Source of the DNA: Daphnia pulex
Lineage: Eukaryota > Arthropoda > Branchiopoda > Diplostraca > Daphniidae
Length of the DNA: 64,000 bases
Reading direction: 5' to 3'
Assembly: GCF_021134715.1 (NCBI RefSeq)
Contig: NC_060023.1
Coordinates: 1,116,001-1,180,000 of the forward strand
Below, one piece after another: positions 11,914 to 22,843 of this stretch (position 1 is the stretch's first letter; the number at the start of each line of letters is the position of its first letter). The position numbers and the translations under genes were made by a program. The notes beneath the pieces were generated by a model, which worked only from the letters and a program-made list of their open reading frames with translations, did no database searches and was not told the DNA's origin.

Positions 11914-12433
11914 CCATAGCCTACTTTATTATAGGAAGCCCAAAGGAAGGATATCTCTCGCGTGTTGGAAAAGTGAAGCCTACTTTGCTCACCTTTCCTC
12001 CGATTTCCCATCCGCCAAGTGGACCCAGGGGGGCCATCTGGTGGTCGAAATTATGAAGGGGAGGGGGGAGGAATCACCCGTGCTTATGAGCGGTAATTTA
12101 TGAACGCCCCATTAATATATTGCCGTAAGGGTTTTTAATGACGAAGGCACACGGGACGGCTACCCCTTACCAATAGCACTAATTGCAGTAAGTGAAATTT
12201 ATCCAGAAACAAACAAACACAACACACAAACAACATAACTCACAAAAAAACAAAGGCCACCAAGTGAACGTAATCATATCGATAGACAAAAAGTTTTCAT
12301 GTATCGCCACTAGGCGATACAACGGCTCCCGTGGGTCCACTTGAAGGCTGGGTAACATTGGAGGAAGGGAACCCAAATTGGCTTCCAAAAAAAGCCCAAA
12401 CCGTTGGGCTTCCTATAATAAAGTAGGCTATGG
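11914..12433. mobile_element. Foldback (MITE-like) element, 520 bp
   Basis: The ends form a perfect 30-bp inverted repeat: 11914-11943 and 12404-12433. Homology of the arms continues inward imperfectly; for example 11990-12027 (ttcctcc...aagtggaccca) pairs with 12333-12375 (tgggtccactt...). The middle is unpaired and contains no protein-like frame. This is the form of a non-autonomous DNA transposon or foldback element. Target-site duplications were not clear; the flanks tgcac/tgcat may be extra imperfect terminal bases. It sits immediately upstream of the oxygenase start codon, so it probably contributes to that promoter or leader. Its superfamily is not known. Confidence 0.8.
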
Positions 12434-13016
12434 ATGCACTCAGACACATAGTCCATCGATCACTGATGAGAGGATAAGATTTAAAATGCCATAGGCCCTT
12501 TAAGCCCTTAAGTCAACAAGCGATTTCGCCATCTACCAAAGGACTAGTCAACTATTTCTCCAAAATTTGAATTTTTGAAAAAAAGCAAAAGAAAAATTGC
12601 ACATCGTAAAAAAACGTGACCAAATTACATACAATCGTCAAATATACATTAGCGTAGGGTCGGTTACGCTGTAATTACCTTTCACTAACAGGAAGTAGCC
12701 CAACAATGGACTCTTGCGTCGTCGTGACGTCTAAATTTATACACGTCTCAGTTAACCGATTGTCTTTGAAAGGCTAAAGATAGAAATTTGTGGAAAAGGC
12801 ATGGCGCTGTTTCATTGTTTAGTTCCGGAAATGCTTCAGCGTGCTCATAAAAGCGGGACAACAAATCGTCATGCATTCATTAGATAATAATAAATAAGAC
12901 ACAATTTGTGAGGAAAGATTTTTCTACCTGATCCCGGGAAGTCCCTTTTGGACTTTTTAGTTAGGCGGGTTTACCCCAAAGTGATTCAACATCAGGCCTC
13001 CCTCCTCCATCTTGCG
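12434..13016. other. Intergenic
   Basis: About 580 bases between the foldback element and the TATA box at 13017. Nothing recognised. Confidence 0.5.
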
Positions 13017-13023
13017 TATAAAA
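13017..13023 (+). promoter_or_regulatory. TATA box, probable promoter of the RING-cyclophilin gene
   Basis: TATAAAAGG at 13017 predicts transcription from about 13047. An ATG at 13076 opens a frame of only 29 codons (MDVNDEDGWSF...). A good donor (AAG|GTAACA) follows at 13227, and an acceptor (ttttatcag|) lies at 13760, three bases before the RING gene ATG. So 13047-13226 may be a 5' leader exon with a short upstream frame. Alternatively it starts a separate tiny gene. Confidence 0.5.
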
Positions 13024-13763
13024 GGCGACTGCCAGGTAGCGAATTTGGTCAGCGATATTGATTCAGCGGTTCGAGATGGATGTCAATGACGAGGATGGTT
13101 GGTCGTTCGTTTACATTGTTCGAAGGCCGATTGAAGACGGAAAAACTCGTCAATCTATTCGATGACGGTCCAGCGGAAATTCATCACCTATGGGAAAAAC
13201 GAAAAGATTGACTGTTTTAATTAAGGTAACATTCCAAAGAAAATTGATAATTTTGTTGCTTACCCTTTTTTAAAAATTTTATCCATTTCATTTGTAATAG
13301 ATTGGAGTTTTTGAAGTCAAGGTATCATAATTTCTTACTACAATCTCACGGTCTGTGAACAAAATCATCAGCCCTCACCTCCTAACACTGCTGAACTTTT
13401 TCAAATAGTTGCTGACTCATTTTGTAACCTTCGGAATTTTATTGTCTATGAATCTGTGTCCCGTAATTCGGGGATTTTTTTTCAGGAATACATTTCGCGT
13501 TTGGCCTAGCTCAAGGCTTTTTCTAAATGGGCGCTGCCTTGGTTTTTATTTTGTTTGTTTTGATGTGTGTTGAGCCATCTATCGTTCAGATTTTACACTT
13601 TTTTAAATGTCGCCTTAGGGCTCTAGCAGAATATGAGTCAACAAGTTGTGCAAAAAGAATTGAAATCTAGATAACCGAAGCGAGGCGCACAAATGCTCGT
13701 CAGTTTTGTAATCTGAACTGAACTAACGAGCTATCCAGCTGTGGAATCAGATTTTATCAGGTG

Positions 13764-15404
13764 ATGGCGTCCAAGTCTGGTAACGACGAGGACGAAAAAG
13801 ATTTTTTAGTATGTGGAATCTGCATGGATTATTATGATGACGGCGTTCGTACACCGAAGATACTAGAATGCTTTCATTCCTGCTGCATAACATGTTTAAA
13901 GGTAATCTTTCAAGCCAAAAATGTGAAAATTCTGCTGTATTTAATTTCTAAATGTCATTAGTTGCAAGCGGTAACATCAATCATAACATGTCCATACTGT
14001 CGTCAAGAGACTAAAATTAAAAATAGAGTGGAAAACATGGTAACCAACTTTTACATCATGCCAAGTGTCCAAAAACTCATGATCAAGAGGTATTTTATTG
14101 TATCCCTTTATAATTTATGTGAAACTGTAATTATTTTCATGTTCAGGAAGAGCATTGAACAAATGATAGCAAAGACGAAGGACAACTGGGCTGAAGCGAT
14201 TGCTACACGGCGTGATGCCCAATCAAAACTGAAAATGGTCCAGGATTCTTTGAAAATGATTGAAAACATGATTATCCAGAAGTCAGAAGACAACAATGAA
14301 AAGATTGTTATACTGCAATCACTTTTGGAAGACCCATTTTGTAAGCAAGACATAGAAGAACTCTTGGCTTCACAAGCAAAGTGTGAATCTGATCACATGC
14401 TTTCCAAACAAGAACTTTCATCAGCCAACTTAACTTTGAACCCTTTACTGGAAATAGAGGATTTTGTTTGCTGCTTATCATTGAAAAATAACACTAATGG
14501 AACCAAGTTCAGCATTAAAGCTTTGGAGAACAAGACACTATCTTTCAGTAACAAATCTCTTCAAGGGCCTGTTATGGGTTTGTTCCAATCAATTCTGAGC
14601 TTCCTGTTGGTTCAGTTGAGAGAAGAAAACCTCTGGAAAGAAGATGGCACCCAAGATGGAACTGACCAAGCACAAGCTTGTGCAACGAATCTAATGAACG
14701 GAAACAGTATTTCTAATCAGGAAAAGTTACTTCCCGCATTTATTAATTACTACGACAATGATACGTCATCTGAAGAAATTTCCGGGTCAGAAAACTCTTC
14801 GGGAGATGGACATCAAATGTGCTACATGCAATTTAGAATCAATAACACTATCCAGCCGAAAGTCGTCTTTCGCCTCAATTTCGACGAGGCCCCCATGATG
14901 AGCAGGCGTTTCATGAATTACTGTACCGGTTCCGGTGGTCTATCTTACAAGGAATGCTCCATATTTATGGTAAATTGATTAAATTTAAATAAGCTGCTTT
15001 TGTTTCTGTCATTATTTATTTACTTTTCCCTTTAGAATAAAAGTGGAGAATCCTTTACTGCTGGAAAATATGAAGACTTGGAAACGCTACAAGATCAGGA
15101 CGGATTTGCTGGTTTATTGCCTATGGGGTGGCAGGATGGAAGAACACAGCGTTTCATTGCCGACCAATCAACTCTGGACGAGTCTGTAGGTGCCCTACGT
15201 ATGCGTCATCGCGGAAGGACGATTGGAGGCGTCTACGTTTGCTCAGAGTTCTCCGTCATATGCCGTGATCATCCCAACAACAGCCAGATGACCACCGTCT
15301 TCGGTTACGTGCATAGCGGCATTGAAATATGTCAGCAAATCAGTCGGCTGAACCTCGAAGAAAACCCCGTCACCATACACGCGTGCGGAGAATGGTTTCC
15401 GTAG
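13764..15404 (+). CDS. RING finger protein with cyclophilin-like C-terminus
   Basis: Four exons: 13764-13901, 13962-14089, 14147-14969 and 15036-15404; 485 residues. Residues 16-65 form a C3HC4 RING (CGIC, then CFHSCCITC, then CPYC), typical of TRIM-like E3 ubiquitin ligases. Residues about 90-165 are charged and helical, a likely coiled coil. A linker rich in Ser/Asp/Glu follows. The last about 165 residues fold-match a cyclophilin: VVFRLNFDEAPMMSRRFMNYC at the start, a GALRMRHRGR...SEF segment, and VFGYVHSGIEICQQI near the end. The residues that make cyclophilin A catalytic are not evident, so this domain is probably a binding module. PPIL2 also joins a U-box to a cyclophilin but is otherwise different. 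ATG 13764 is used; the codon before it is GTG right after a splice acceptor. Confidence 0.8.
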
Positions 15405-15671
15405 ACCAGACATAAAATCGTAGTCCTACCGACAAATTCTCAACTTCTTAAATTCCAATTTTTTTACTACTAGACGACGAAAACATACACCGATGATGTT
15501 TTGGAAATACTCTCCATAATAAATACGGAGAGGACAATTATGATTCGGTGGATGTGTCGTCGATGGAGAGGAGTGAGAAATAATTACTTCGGTAGTAGAA
15601 TTACATTAGTTAAATTAGCATAGAGAAAAGTGGCTGTATATGATGACAATAATAATACACAATCATGGCCA

Positions 15672-17292
15672 TCATTCCAAGACTAGCATTCCTTCTTTAC
15701 CGTTGATTTTTAAGTCGATACCGTGTTTGAGATGGTAGTCATATTTTGCTTGGGCGAACAGTACATCCGTCAGAAGAAAAATCTGCAATAACAGTTGAAT
15801 GTAAAATGAATGAATTCGAATGGCGTGACAAGTTTTACTTTAAATTTATACCTGAGCTGTAGCAAATGCCAGCGTAGTGGCAAAGAAGAAATTCGCATTT
15901 GCAGAACCAGTGTAGATCCACAGGTACCAAAGGATGGGACTTAGGACCGAAGTCACCAAGAAAATGCAGCCAACGATGAAAGAGTGCCTAAAATCTGCAG
16001 GAATGTTTTGCTGTTAAAACAGGATTTCAATTAGTAATGGTAAAGCGGTATTAACTTACAAGGGACTAGGTGATTCCAAAGGGGTAAGAGGGCTAAGTAG
16101 AATCCGACGTCACCTATCGAAGGGTAGGATTTGAAAATGGCCATGATGGCGCACAGAGTGAAACTCAGCAAAGGAACGTTATCATCGAATCGTATAGCAA
16201 GTGGAATGACGTAGATGAAAGGGTTGAGTTGGAATACGTAAGTAAAGAATAGATAAAAATGGTCAAACATCTCGGTGAAAAAGTACCAGAAGAGACCGAT
16301 ATTGGGTGTCAAATCAGGCACCTTCAAGCTGTAAAAAAGAAAAGAATGACAAGAGAATATTTATAAAATCTTAAATAACATAAAATATAAAACAACTTAC
16401 ATGCAACCATAAGTAGATTCGATGAACCGCCAGCTTCCCGTTGAATGGTAAGAGAACCACAGCAATAATGCTGTAAAGAATGCAAAGCTGAAGATGGTCA
16501 GAAAGACTGACTTGAACAATTGCTTCTCCTTGGCTGTTGCGATGGCAATGGGTACCACGAGCATAACTGGATAAAAACTCTGGTGGGAGGCAAAGGCAAG
16601 ACAGCAAGTTGAGAGCAATCTGGACTTCTTGGCCATTGCCAGTAGTGTCAAGGATAGGATCAAATTTGCAAAGACTGTGGTGGTCATCGCTACACAGCTA
16701 CACACTATGTACGGGTTCAACAGGTAAGCAGCTGTGACATACTGGGGAACTTTAGCAACTTCTTCTTTCTTCAGCGTAATCTTTTTGGCATCTTTATGGT
16801 AAGTTTTCTTTTTGTTCTGCTGATCTTTAACCTGAATTGAATTATGAATTAATTAATCATATGAGTAGAAAGGAAAACAAATCGGTACTTACAATATCTT
16901 GGAAAAATATCCTGGTTGCTTCAGTCAACACAAATGCAGTAAGGACATCACACAAAATGAATACTGCTTGCAGGACATTGAAATTCAGTTTCAATAAATA
17001 AGTATAGAAAACGAGCCCCGTTGGAGTTTCATGGAACACATCTCCTTCGTAAGGAGATTGAGCCCTCTGATGGAGATAAGCACCTTCAATCACTAGAAAA
17101 TAAACAAAATGAGTTGAAAGGAAAAGGAGAGGTGCAATCGACGTTTCTGTAGCTTTTCTTCTTACCTCGCTTCCACGAATTCAGTGGAGTCGAAATTTCC
17201 ACTCTATCCGACAGCGAGTCGTGAAATCCCGAATTGAACAACCATGCACGTATTATTACACCTAAAGCATTACTTTTCCATGAACTGGGCAT
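15672..17292 (-). CDS. PIGU: GPI transamidase subunit PIG-U
   Basis: Six exons on the minus strand: 17166-17292, 16893-17092, 16401-16831, 16060-16328, 15852-15994 and 15672-15782; 426 residues, close to the human 435. It is a multi-span ER membrane protein of the complex that cleaves C-terminal signals and attaches GPI anchors. Visible: an N-terminal cytosolic tip, a luminal first loop (EGAYLHQRAQSPYEGDVFHETP, split by a splice site), many hydrophobic spans, the motif LLNPYIV, SYHSTGSW, SPNIGLFWYFF-like (here TPNIGLFWYFFTEMFDHF) and a short cytosolic C-terminus. These are conserved PIG-U landmarks. The start is the ATG at 17292. It is convergent with the RING gene (267 bases apart), and its 5' end faces the cysteine-rich peptide gene. 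Confidence 0.93.
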
Positions 17293-17848
17293 TTCCAAAG
17301 ACCGCCGGGTGCGTCACTTTAGAACGCTGGTGTTGCTGGATGTTGACAGAATCACAAGCAGACGACGTTACATCTTGAAAATTTGTGTTATGCCAATTGA
17401 TTTGCAGTTGCTCTATGCGGTATTTGGTCGATTTTAGTGTTTCATTGAATTTGAACGTGAATCTGATTATATATCTTTCTTTATGCCAATGTGCAATGAG
17501 TGATCTTATTATCTAAATTGTTAATACCTAATAGTAATATAATAAACAATTCTCGAAAGATTTTTTAACATTTTTATTTTAGGTCATTCACATTCAGCGC
17601 TATCCGAAATCAAAGTTCCAGATAAACATTAATAAATCTGATCGGTCAATGGACTCAATGCCCTTGAACTTGCTCGAGCTAAAATTACTATCATGCCTAT
17701 TGCAGGGATGGTTTAAAATTTATCTCAGCTCGTGTCGTTGATCCTTTAACTTTCAAAAGTGAACTTGCACAAAGGATGAAAAGTTGAAAGGTCCACCACT
17801 CAAACAGGTAAAGTAAATAGGCGTTTTTACAACACACAGAGGCCATGG
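17293..17848. other. Divergent promoter region
   Basis: Intergenic stretch between the PIG-U start (minus) and the peptide gene promoter (plus). No exon or repeat seen. Confidence 0.5.
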
Positions 17849-17855
17849 TATAAAA
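17849..17855 (+). promoter_or_regulatory. TATA box of the cysteine-rich peptide gene
   Basis: TATAAAA lies 95 bases before the ATG at 17944, giving an expected leader of about 65 bases. Confidence 0.7.
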
Positions 17856-17943
17856 CGCGAAACACTTGTTCACATTTCAACATTCATCCAACTACATTCT
17901 TCCTCTTCAGTCAACTAGCCAAAGTGTTAAAAAAACAAGGAAA

Positions 17944-18320
17944 ATGTTGCAAAACTCCATGCTTGTAAGTACTTAACACAATGACCCTTAAGAATTCAAA
18001 TTGAATTTTTGTATTTTGTTTTATAACATTTTTTTAATGTTTGAATTTTGTTATCCCAGCGATTCGCCTTTGTGTTGGTCTTATTGTGCGTCCTATCCTC
18101 TTACTCGGCGATGGCGTGTGATTGCAATTATCACAGCGGCGGTTGCTCGATTAGCAAGCCTGCTTCTTCGGGAAATGCCTGCAAATGCTCCTACAAAGGA
18201 TTTTACACTTGCAGTGGAAGCCAAACAGGTTGCCGGGATCCCACATCGCCTTACTGCAAAAATCCCGATACCTCTATTCAATCCTGTTTCCTGGGTGGCG
18301 GCGATTGCGGCGGTTACTAA
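17944..18320 (+). CDS. Small secreted cysteine-rich peptide
   Basis: Two exons, 17944-17964 (seven codons) and 18060-18320, intron 95 bases; 93 residues. The intron interrupts the signal peptide, which ends near AMA before the first Cys (residues 1-31). The mature part of about 62 residues has ten cysteines in order CDC, GGC, ACKC, TC, GC, YC, SC and DC, and ends GDCGGY. The spacing suggests several disulphides and a compact extracellular peptide. The Y-H-x-G-G-C-S-I and C-x-Y-x-G-x-x-T-C pattern looks familiar from small secreted proteins of other animals, but I cannot name the family. An antimicrobial or signalling role is speculation. Confidence 0.75.
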
Positions 18321-19002
18321 TAATTGGCGCTCTCATCAACCGAGTCAATTGTCATTTTGTGTGCCAATTATTTATGAGAAATGCCAATTTGGAACGCATT
18401 GCAATAGTTTCCAATCAATTTTATGTTATGGGAAAAATACACACGCTTTAAAATCAACTTTGATTCTTTATTTAGTATAAAAATAACTGTATGGACATAA
18501 TAACAGAAATTGTATAGTCTGAAATGTCACTTGGTTTTAATTCAACTGATCAAATAAGCCATTAAATACCAGTTCAGCTTCCCAGAGTAAACACAAGACT
18601 TGGCATCCCGTTTTCACAAGGCCAGCTCGCGTTCTTATGTATGTACATATTACTTGAAACAAAACAACATTTGGCCTAGTTCAGATCGCTGTCGGCCGGC
18701 AAATACCAGAAGTACAACATCAGTTGGCTGTCATCGTGTATAATAGTAACGACTAGAAAGCCAGACGTTGCGACAAGAACAAGAATGTGGATACATACAT
18801 AATGTATAATGCGATGAGTAACTGGGACACATCTTGAATGATTTCTTTCGATTGTGGAATGAGTCGTTGAACTTTCCGAGAGAACAAAAAATGTATCCGA
18901 CATACAATAGCGAAAATCAGGTTTATAGACGGGAAATAGTTGGTTGAGTATTTCATGTAGAATAATACGAAGCCTACACTGTACATCAAGGAGGATGTCA
19001 TT
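18321..19002. other. Intergenic; unassigned minus-strand frames
   Basis: Two overlapping minus-strand frames (18676-19035, 119 codons; 18753-19001, 82 codons) look hydrophobic, but neither matches a family I know. They could be remnants of a membrane-protein exon. Not called as genes. Confidence 0.4.
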
Positions 19003-19009
19003 TATAAAA
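19003..19009 (+). promoter_or_regulatory. TATA box, Thr-rich array copy A
   Basis: TATAAAA lies 104 bases before the copy A ATG at 19107. Every member of the array has such a box at a comparable distance. Confidence 0.65.
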
Positions 19010-19106
19010 ACTGGGAGGACAAGACTCGATGGCAATCAGATTGACAGTGAATTTTGTGCCATCCGGACCCAGTCTAAATACAGTGAAGTGCAGTGTCCAG
19101 GAAAAA

Positions 19107-19947
19107 ATGAACTGGGAAATTAATATTTCTTTCATTTGTTTCCTGCTGATGACATTCTCTGGTACCACAAATGGACGCAACAATCGAGTCACAGTATAAG
19201 TTCACCATTGAATGGTTAAATATTTATCTACCATTTTGTAATGTCATTTGAGTTGGACAGATAATCAGGATGGTGACCACTACGTCGGTGTACACGAGTA
19301 CGACGACGGCAGGTACCGTCTGCTTTAAGATTACCTCCAAACCAGGTGACCCTCCAGTCACGCAGTGCCGCAAACGTCGACAGTTCTGGATCGAAGATCC
19401 GATTTTCTTCTCAGCGCCGGAAGAGCAGCAACTGCTGGCTCAGTTTCACATCCAGCCGACCAAAATTCTCCAGTAATAATAGTTCCAACTCTTATCATCT
19501 CAATTCTGAATTTGATTCACTTGTACCTAAGTTGCATCACTTTTAATTGACAGGGTTAAACCGACTGCGGTGCCACGTTTCAAGAGCAGCTTCCAACATC
19601 CGGAATTGGACGATAATTACGATTCCGGATCACTAACCAATTTGGCACCGTCCCAATCCCTAGAGTCTTCCTTTTACCTACCAGAAAGTGATTTGGATTA
19701 CGACCACATCAGGGTCTACTATCCTCCACCGCCGCTATTTCTCCGCCGAGTTTGGAACTATGTCTCTGACGACATGTACCGATGGTTTGGCAATCTCGGC
19801 ACCAGCAGCACTACGAGAAGGACCAGGAGCACCGTCACCTTCACCAGGACCAAGACGCTGACGGAAAACGAGGTGACCACCAAGACCAACACGATCGCCA
19901 TTTCCGGATGCACTCCCAGTCCGCTGCCCTTCGATGTCTGTGTCTAA
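19107..19947 (+). CDS. Thr-rich tetracysteine secreted protein, copy A
   Basis: Three exons: 19107-19193, 19261-19472 and 19554-19947; 230 residues, the longest in the array. Exon 1 encodes a signal peptide ending in TTNG. Exon 2 has a Thr-run (TTTSVYTSTTT), Cys50, Cys65 followed at once by RKRRQFW, and an end HIQPTKILQ. Exon 3 starts VKPTAVP, continues through an acidic and tyrosine-rich spacer, a Thr/Arg/Lys tract (TFTRTKTLTENEVTTKT) and ends AISGCTPSPLPFDVCV with Cys219 and Cys229. Introns are in phases 0 and 2 as in all copies. I do not recognise the family. The Thr tracts would suit O-glycosylation and the RKRR a convertase. An extracellular or cuticle-surface role is inferred from the signal peptide only. 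Confidence 0.8.
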
Positions 19948-22046
19948 ATTGAATTTCTCTTTAACAGTCACCTCATTATTAACGATCTATAAATTAATTG
20001 GCCTGAATTAAATTAAACTAAAATAATATATTCACTATCAAATTGTTTCCTGTCAAATAATACAGCTATTGCTATACGAACATTATTTGCAACGGAAGGA
20101 GATAACAAACAATCCATGCGCAATTCATTTGATTTCTATTTGAACCAGTTATCTGGCAAACCAGATCTTCTTCCAAACTTGACTTTAGCGTTATTATTAT
20201 TATGAGATGACAAGTGAAAAGTAGTTCTTGCTCTACATTGGACAATTCAGGGAGAATAAGTTTTCCAGTCCTTTTTGTTTTTTTAAATATTCAAATCTCA
20301 ATTTGCTGTGTCTGTTACCGCCCAACAACATCCGGGTCCGCCCTCCTTATAACACGACTCCAATCCCATATGTGTCGTATACCCGTTTGAAACGTTGAGG
20401 TGGGCAAGCCGGGGGCTATATCGACGGGAATGAAAAATGTTTGGAAACTTTACCGACACACTTAAAAGAGTTCGGGTCGGATACTGGCCCAGAATTTTCA
20501 TCTTCAAAACGAATTGCGTAAGTCAGTTCACCGAGTGCTGCGTAACTGAGTATGGTAAACCGAAAGAAAAGCAACCGACATTTGGTTGGAAACCAGTTAG
20601 CCAGCTCTTATAGAATGCAAAGTCATCATGCCGAGAGAAACAGGTTTGTTGTTTGTTTTGTTTTTTTTTTGAAAAGGTTGACATTAAATATTCCTAAAGC
20701 CGAAGTAAACCAACAACATTATTCATTGTCTTCTAGATTTAGACTGCTGCCGATGACTTGGGTTAGTTTAATTTCCAATCTCATTTGTTTTGTCTAACGA
20801 GTTAACAGTATTGGCACAAATCTGAATAAACCTCTAGCCAACGACGAGATTGATTCACCGGTAACTTTGACTCCGGGACACTCCGGGATTTTCCCCTCCC
20901 TTTTTCAAAAATTTCCAACTGGATGATGAGTTTAACGGAATGCCAATTCGTGATTCATTTCTTTGCAGGGCGGACTTTATAATTGAAATGCAAAAAGATG
21001 TTTCACTTAAATATTGGTAAGACAAATCAGTTAACTGTAACTATTTCTTCCTACTTTTATATATGTTTAAATTAAACCCTAGACAACGTCATAAAATCTA
21101 GCGACAATAAAACAACTCGATTTAAAAAAGGCCTCAGAATAAACTGGTTTGGAATCAATAAAAAAAAACTCGTCCACTTTAGTCTAATCAGTCGACATTC
21201 CCAACTAACATTTCTTTCTTTTTAAACATTCACCTGCGATGGTGCGTACAACCATCTTCACTTATTCTGCCTATTGGCAACTGTTTAGCGAAGCTATTTT
21301 CTGCGACAGTAGATCTCGTAAAGTTAAATACACACAACACTGGCAGATCCTGTAATCAAACTAGCATCAACCAGGTGCAAAAAAAAAACAAATAATTGAA
21401 TAATTCTACTCTAATTAGAACGAAGCGACAGCTCGTGATGGGAATACGGAAAACAGATTTTGATGCCAAACTTGAATAAAGTTCCGTTTCCATTATAGAG
21501 ACTTCAATTAAGTGACCACCTTGATATCCTTTCTAGTTAAATATATAAGGCTGGATGGATGAATGCCCAGTCCACTTGCTTTTTAGAATTTTACAGTTAT
21601 ATTAAGTTGATATAGCGGCATTTCCTAATGTGAACATTGGAATCCAAACATGCTTAGTGGGAGTCAACTCATCCAGACCGAATATAATATTCCAGTTGAC
21701 CCAGGCCATACATGTGCATACGTAAATAACAAGAAACCGATGGAATCTATATCCAATTTCGAAATGTTTAAATCTCTACCTGCTGCTGGTGCAACAATGA
21801 ATTTTCTTCAAGGGATAATGAGAGATGGGAGTAAACCAAAAACAAACAAAATTCAAAACCTGTCCCTTAGTTATATATTACTATTCAAATTGAAAACTAA
21901 TATCATCAGACAAAAAACTCGTCCACACGCCATTCAATCAATTTGAATAGAAAACAAGTTTTTACAGTGCGCATCGCAATTTGAATATGAAATACACGAC
22001 TTGCTCACGTATAGACTTCGGTACCCAGTCATACAAAGTGGACAGG
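19948..22046. other. Spacer between array copies A and B
   Basis: About 2.1 kb. A TATATAAGG at about 21542 precedes an open frame at 21650-21946 (98 codons, MLSGSQLIQTEY...), which has no signal peptide and no array motifs; it may be chance or a small orphan gene. No other feature seen. Confidence 0.4.
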
Positions 22047-22053
22047 TATAAAA
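22047..22053 (+). promoter_or_regulatory. TATA box, Thr-rich array copy B
   Basis: TATAAAA lies 97 bases before the ATG at 22144. Confidence 0.7.
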
Positions 22054-22143
22054 ACAGGCCCCATCAGACTGTTGGCTAACGTCGAGTGAAGAGGGACCCA
22101 ATTACAAACATTGTGTGCACGGATATTTTTATTTAACTACAAA

Positions 22144-22843
22144 ATGACTGCCATCATCTTGAAATCTTTGGTGTTGCTGGCGATTTGTGTTACTTTGAAC
22201 GGGCAACGGATAACGGTAGATTCTTCGACTTATTCACCTGAAATGTTGCGCAACTTTTTGTGAATGATGCGAATATTTAATACATTTAGATTATGCGGCC
22301 GACAACTACGACGACCACATTAACAGTTACGACAACGGCAAAGACCAACTGCCTTAAGCTGAATGGCGTACTCACGCCATGCCGGAAACGTCGACAGTTC
22401 TGGGTGGAGGAACCAATCATCTTGATGGCACCACCTGAGCCCTTATTCATCCAACCCACCAACCCTTTCCGGTAAACGAAATTTTCAAATCGAAATATTT
22501 TCCCGCTTTTTTATTTCAAATTTTCGAATTTTCCAACAGGGTGGAGCCGACTGCGGTGACGATGGATTTCCTGGAAAATGATCAGTTCCATTCCGGATTG
22601 AGTAGAGACGTTTACCTCCACCCATCCATCCTGACACCTGCGAATAATTACATCAACTTTCTCAATTTGGACAATATGTACCGGAACGATCTCATTCAAA
22701 GGCAGAGCACAAGGACGACTAAACGAACCATCATGTACACGAGGACGAGAACCGTCACGGAAAACGAAACGACCACCAAGACCAACACGATCGCCATTTC
22801 CGGCTGCACTCCCAGTCCGCTGCCCTTCGATGTCTGTGTCTAA
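22144..22843 (+). CDS. Thr-rich tetracysteine secreted protein, copy B
   Basis: Three exons: 22144-22215, 22290-22471 and 22540-22843; 185 residues. Exon 1 is a signal peptide (MTAIILKSLVLLAICVTLNG). Exon 2 carries TTTTTTLTVTTT, Cys45, then Cys55 directly followed by RKRRQFWVEEPI, and ends FIQPTNPFR. Exon 3 begins VEPTAV, has a short middle, then TRTRTVTENETTTKTNTIAISG and the C-terminal CTPSPLPFDVCV. The last about 75 coding bases are almost identical to copy A although the middles differ strongly. Same unknown family and inferred role as copy A. Confidence 0.82.

Noticed and set aside
18676-19035. Two hydrophobic minus-strand frames
   Set aside because: Neither matches a family I know, and both lie in the promoter region of array copy A. 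Kept only as a note.
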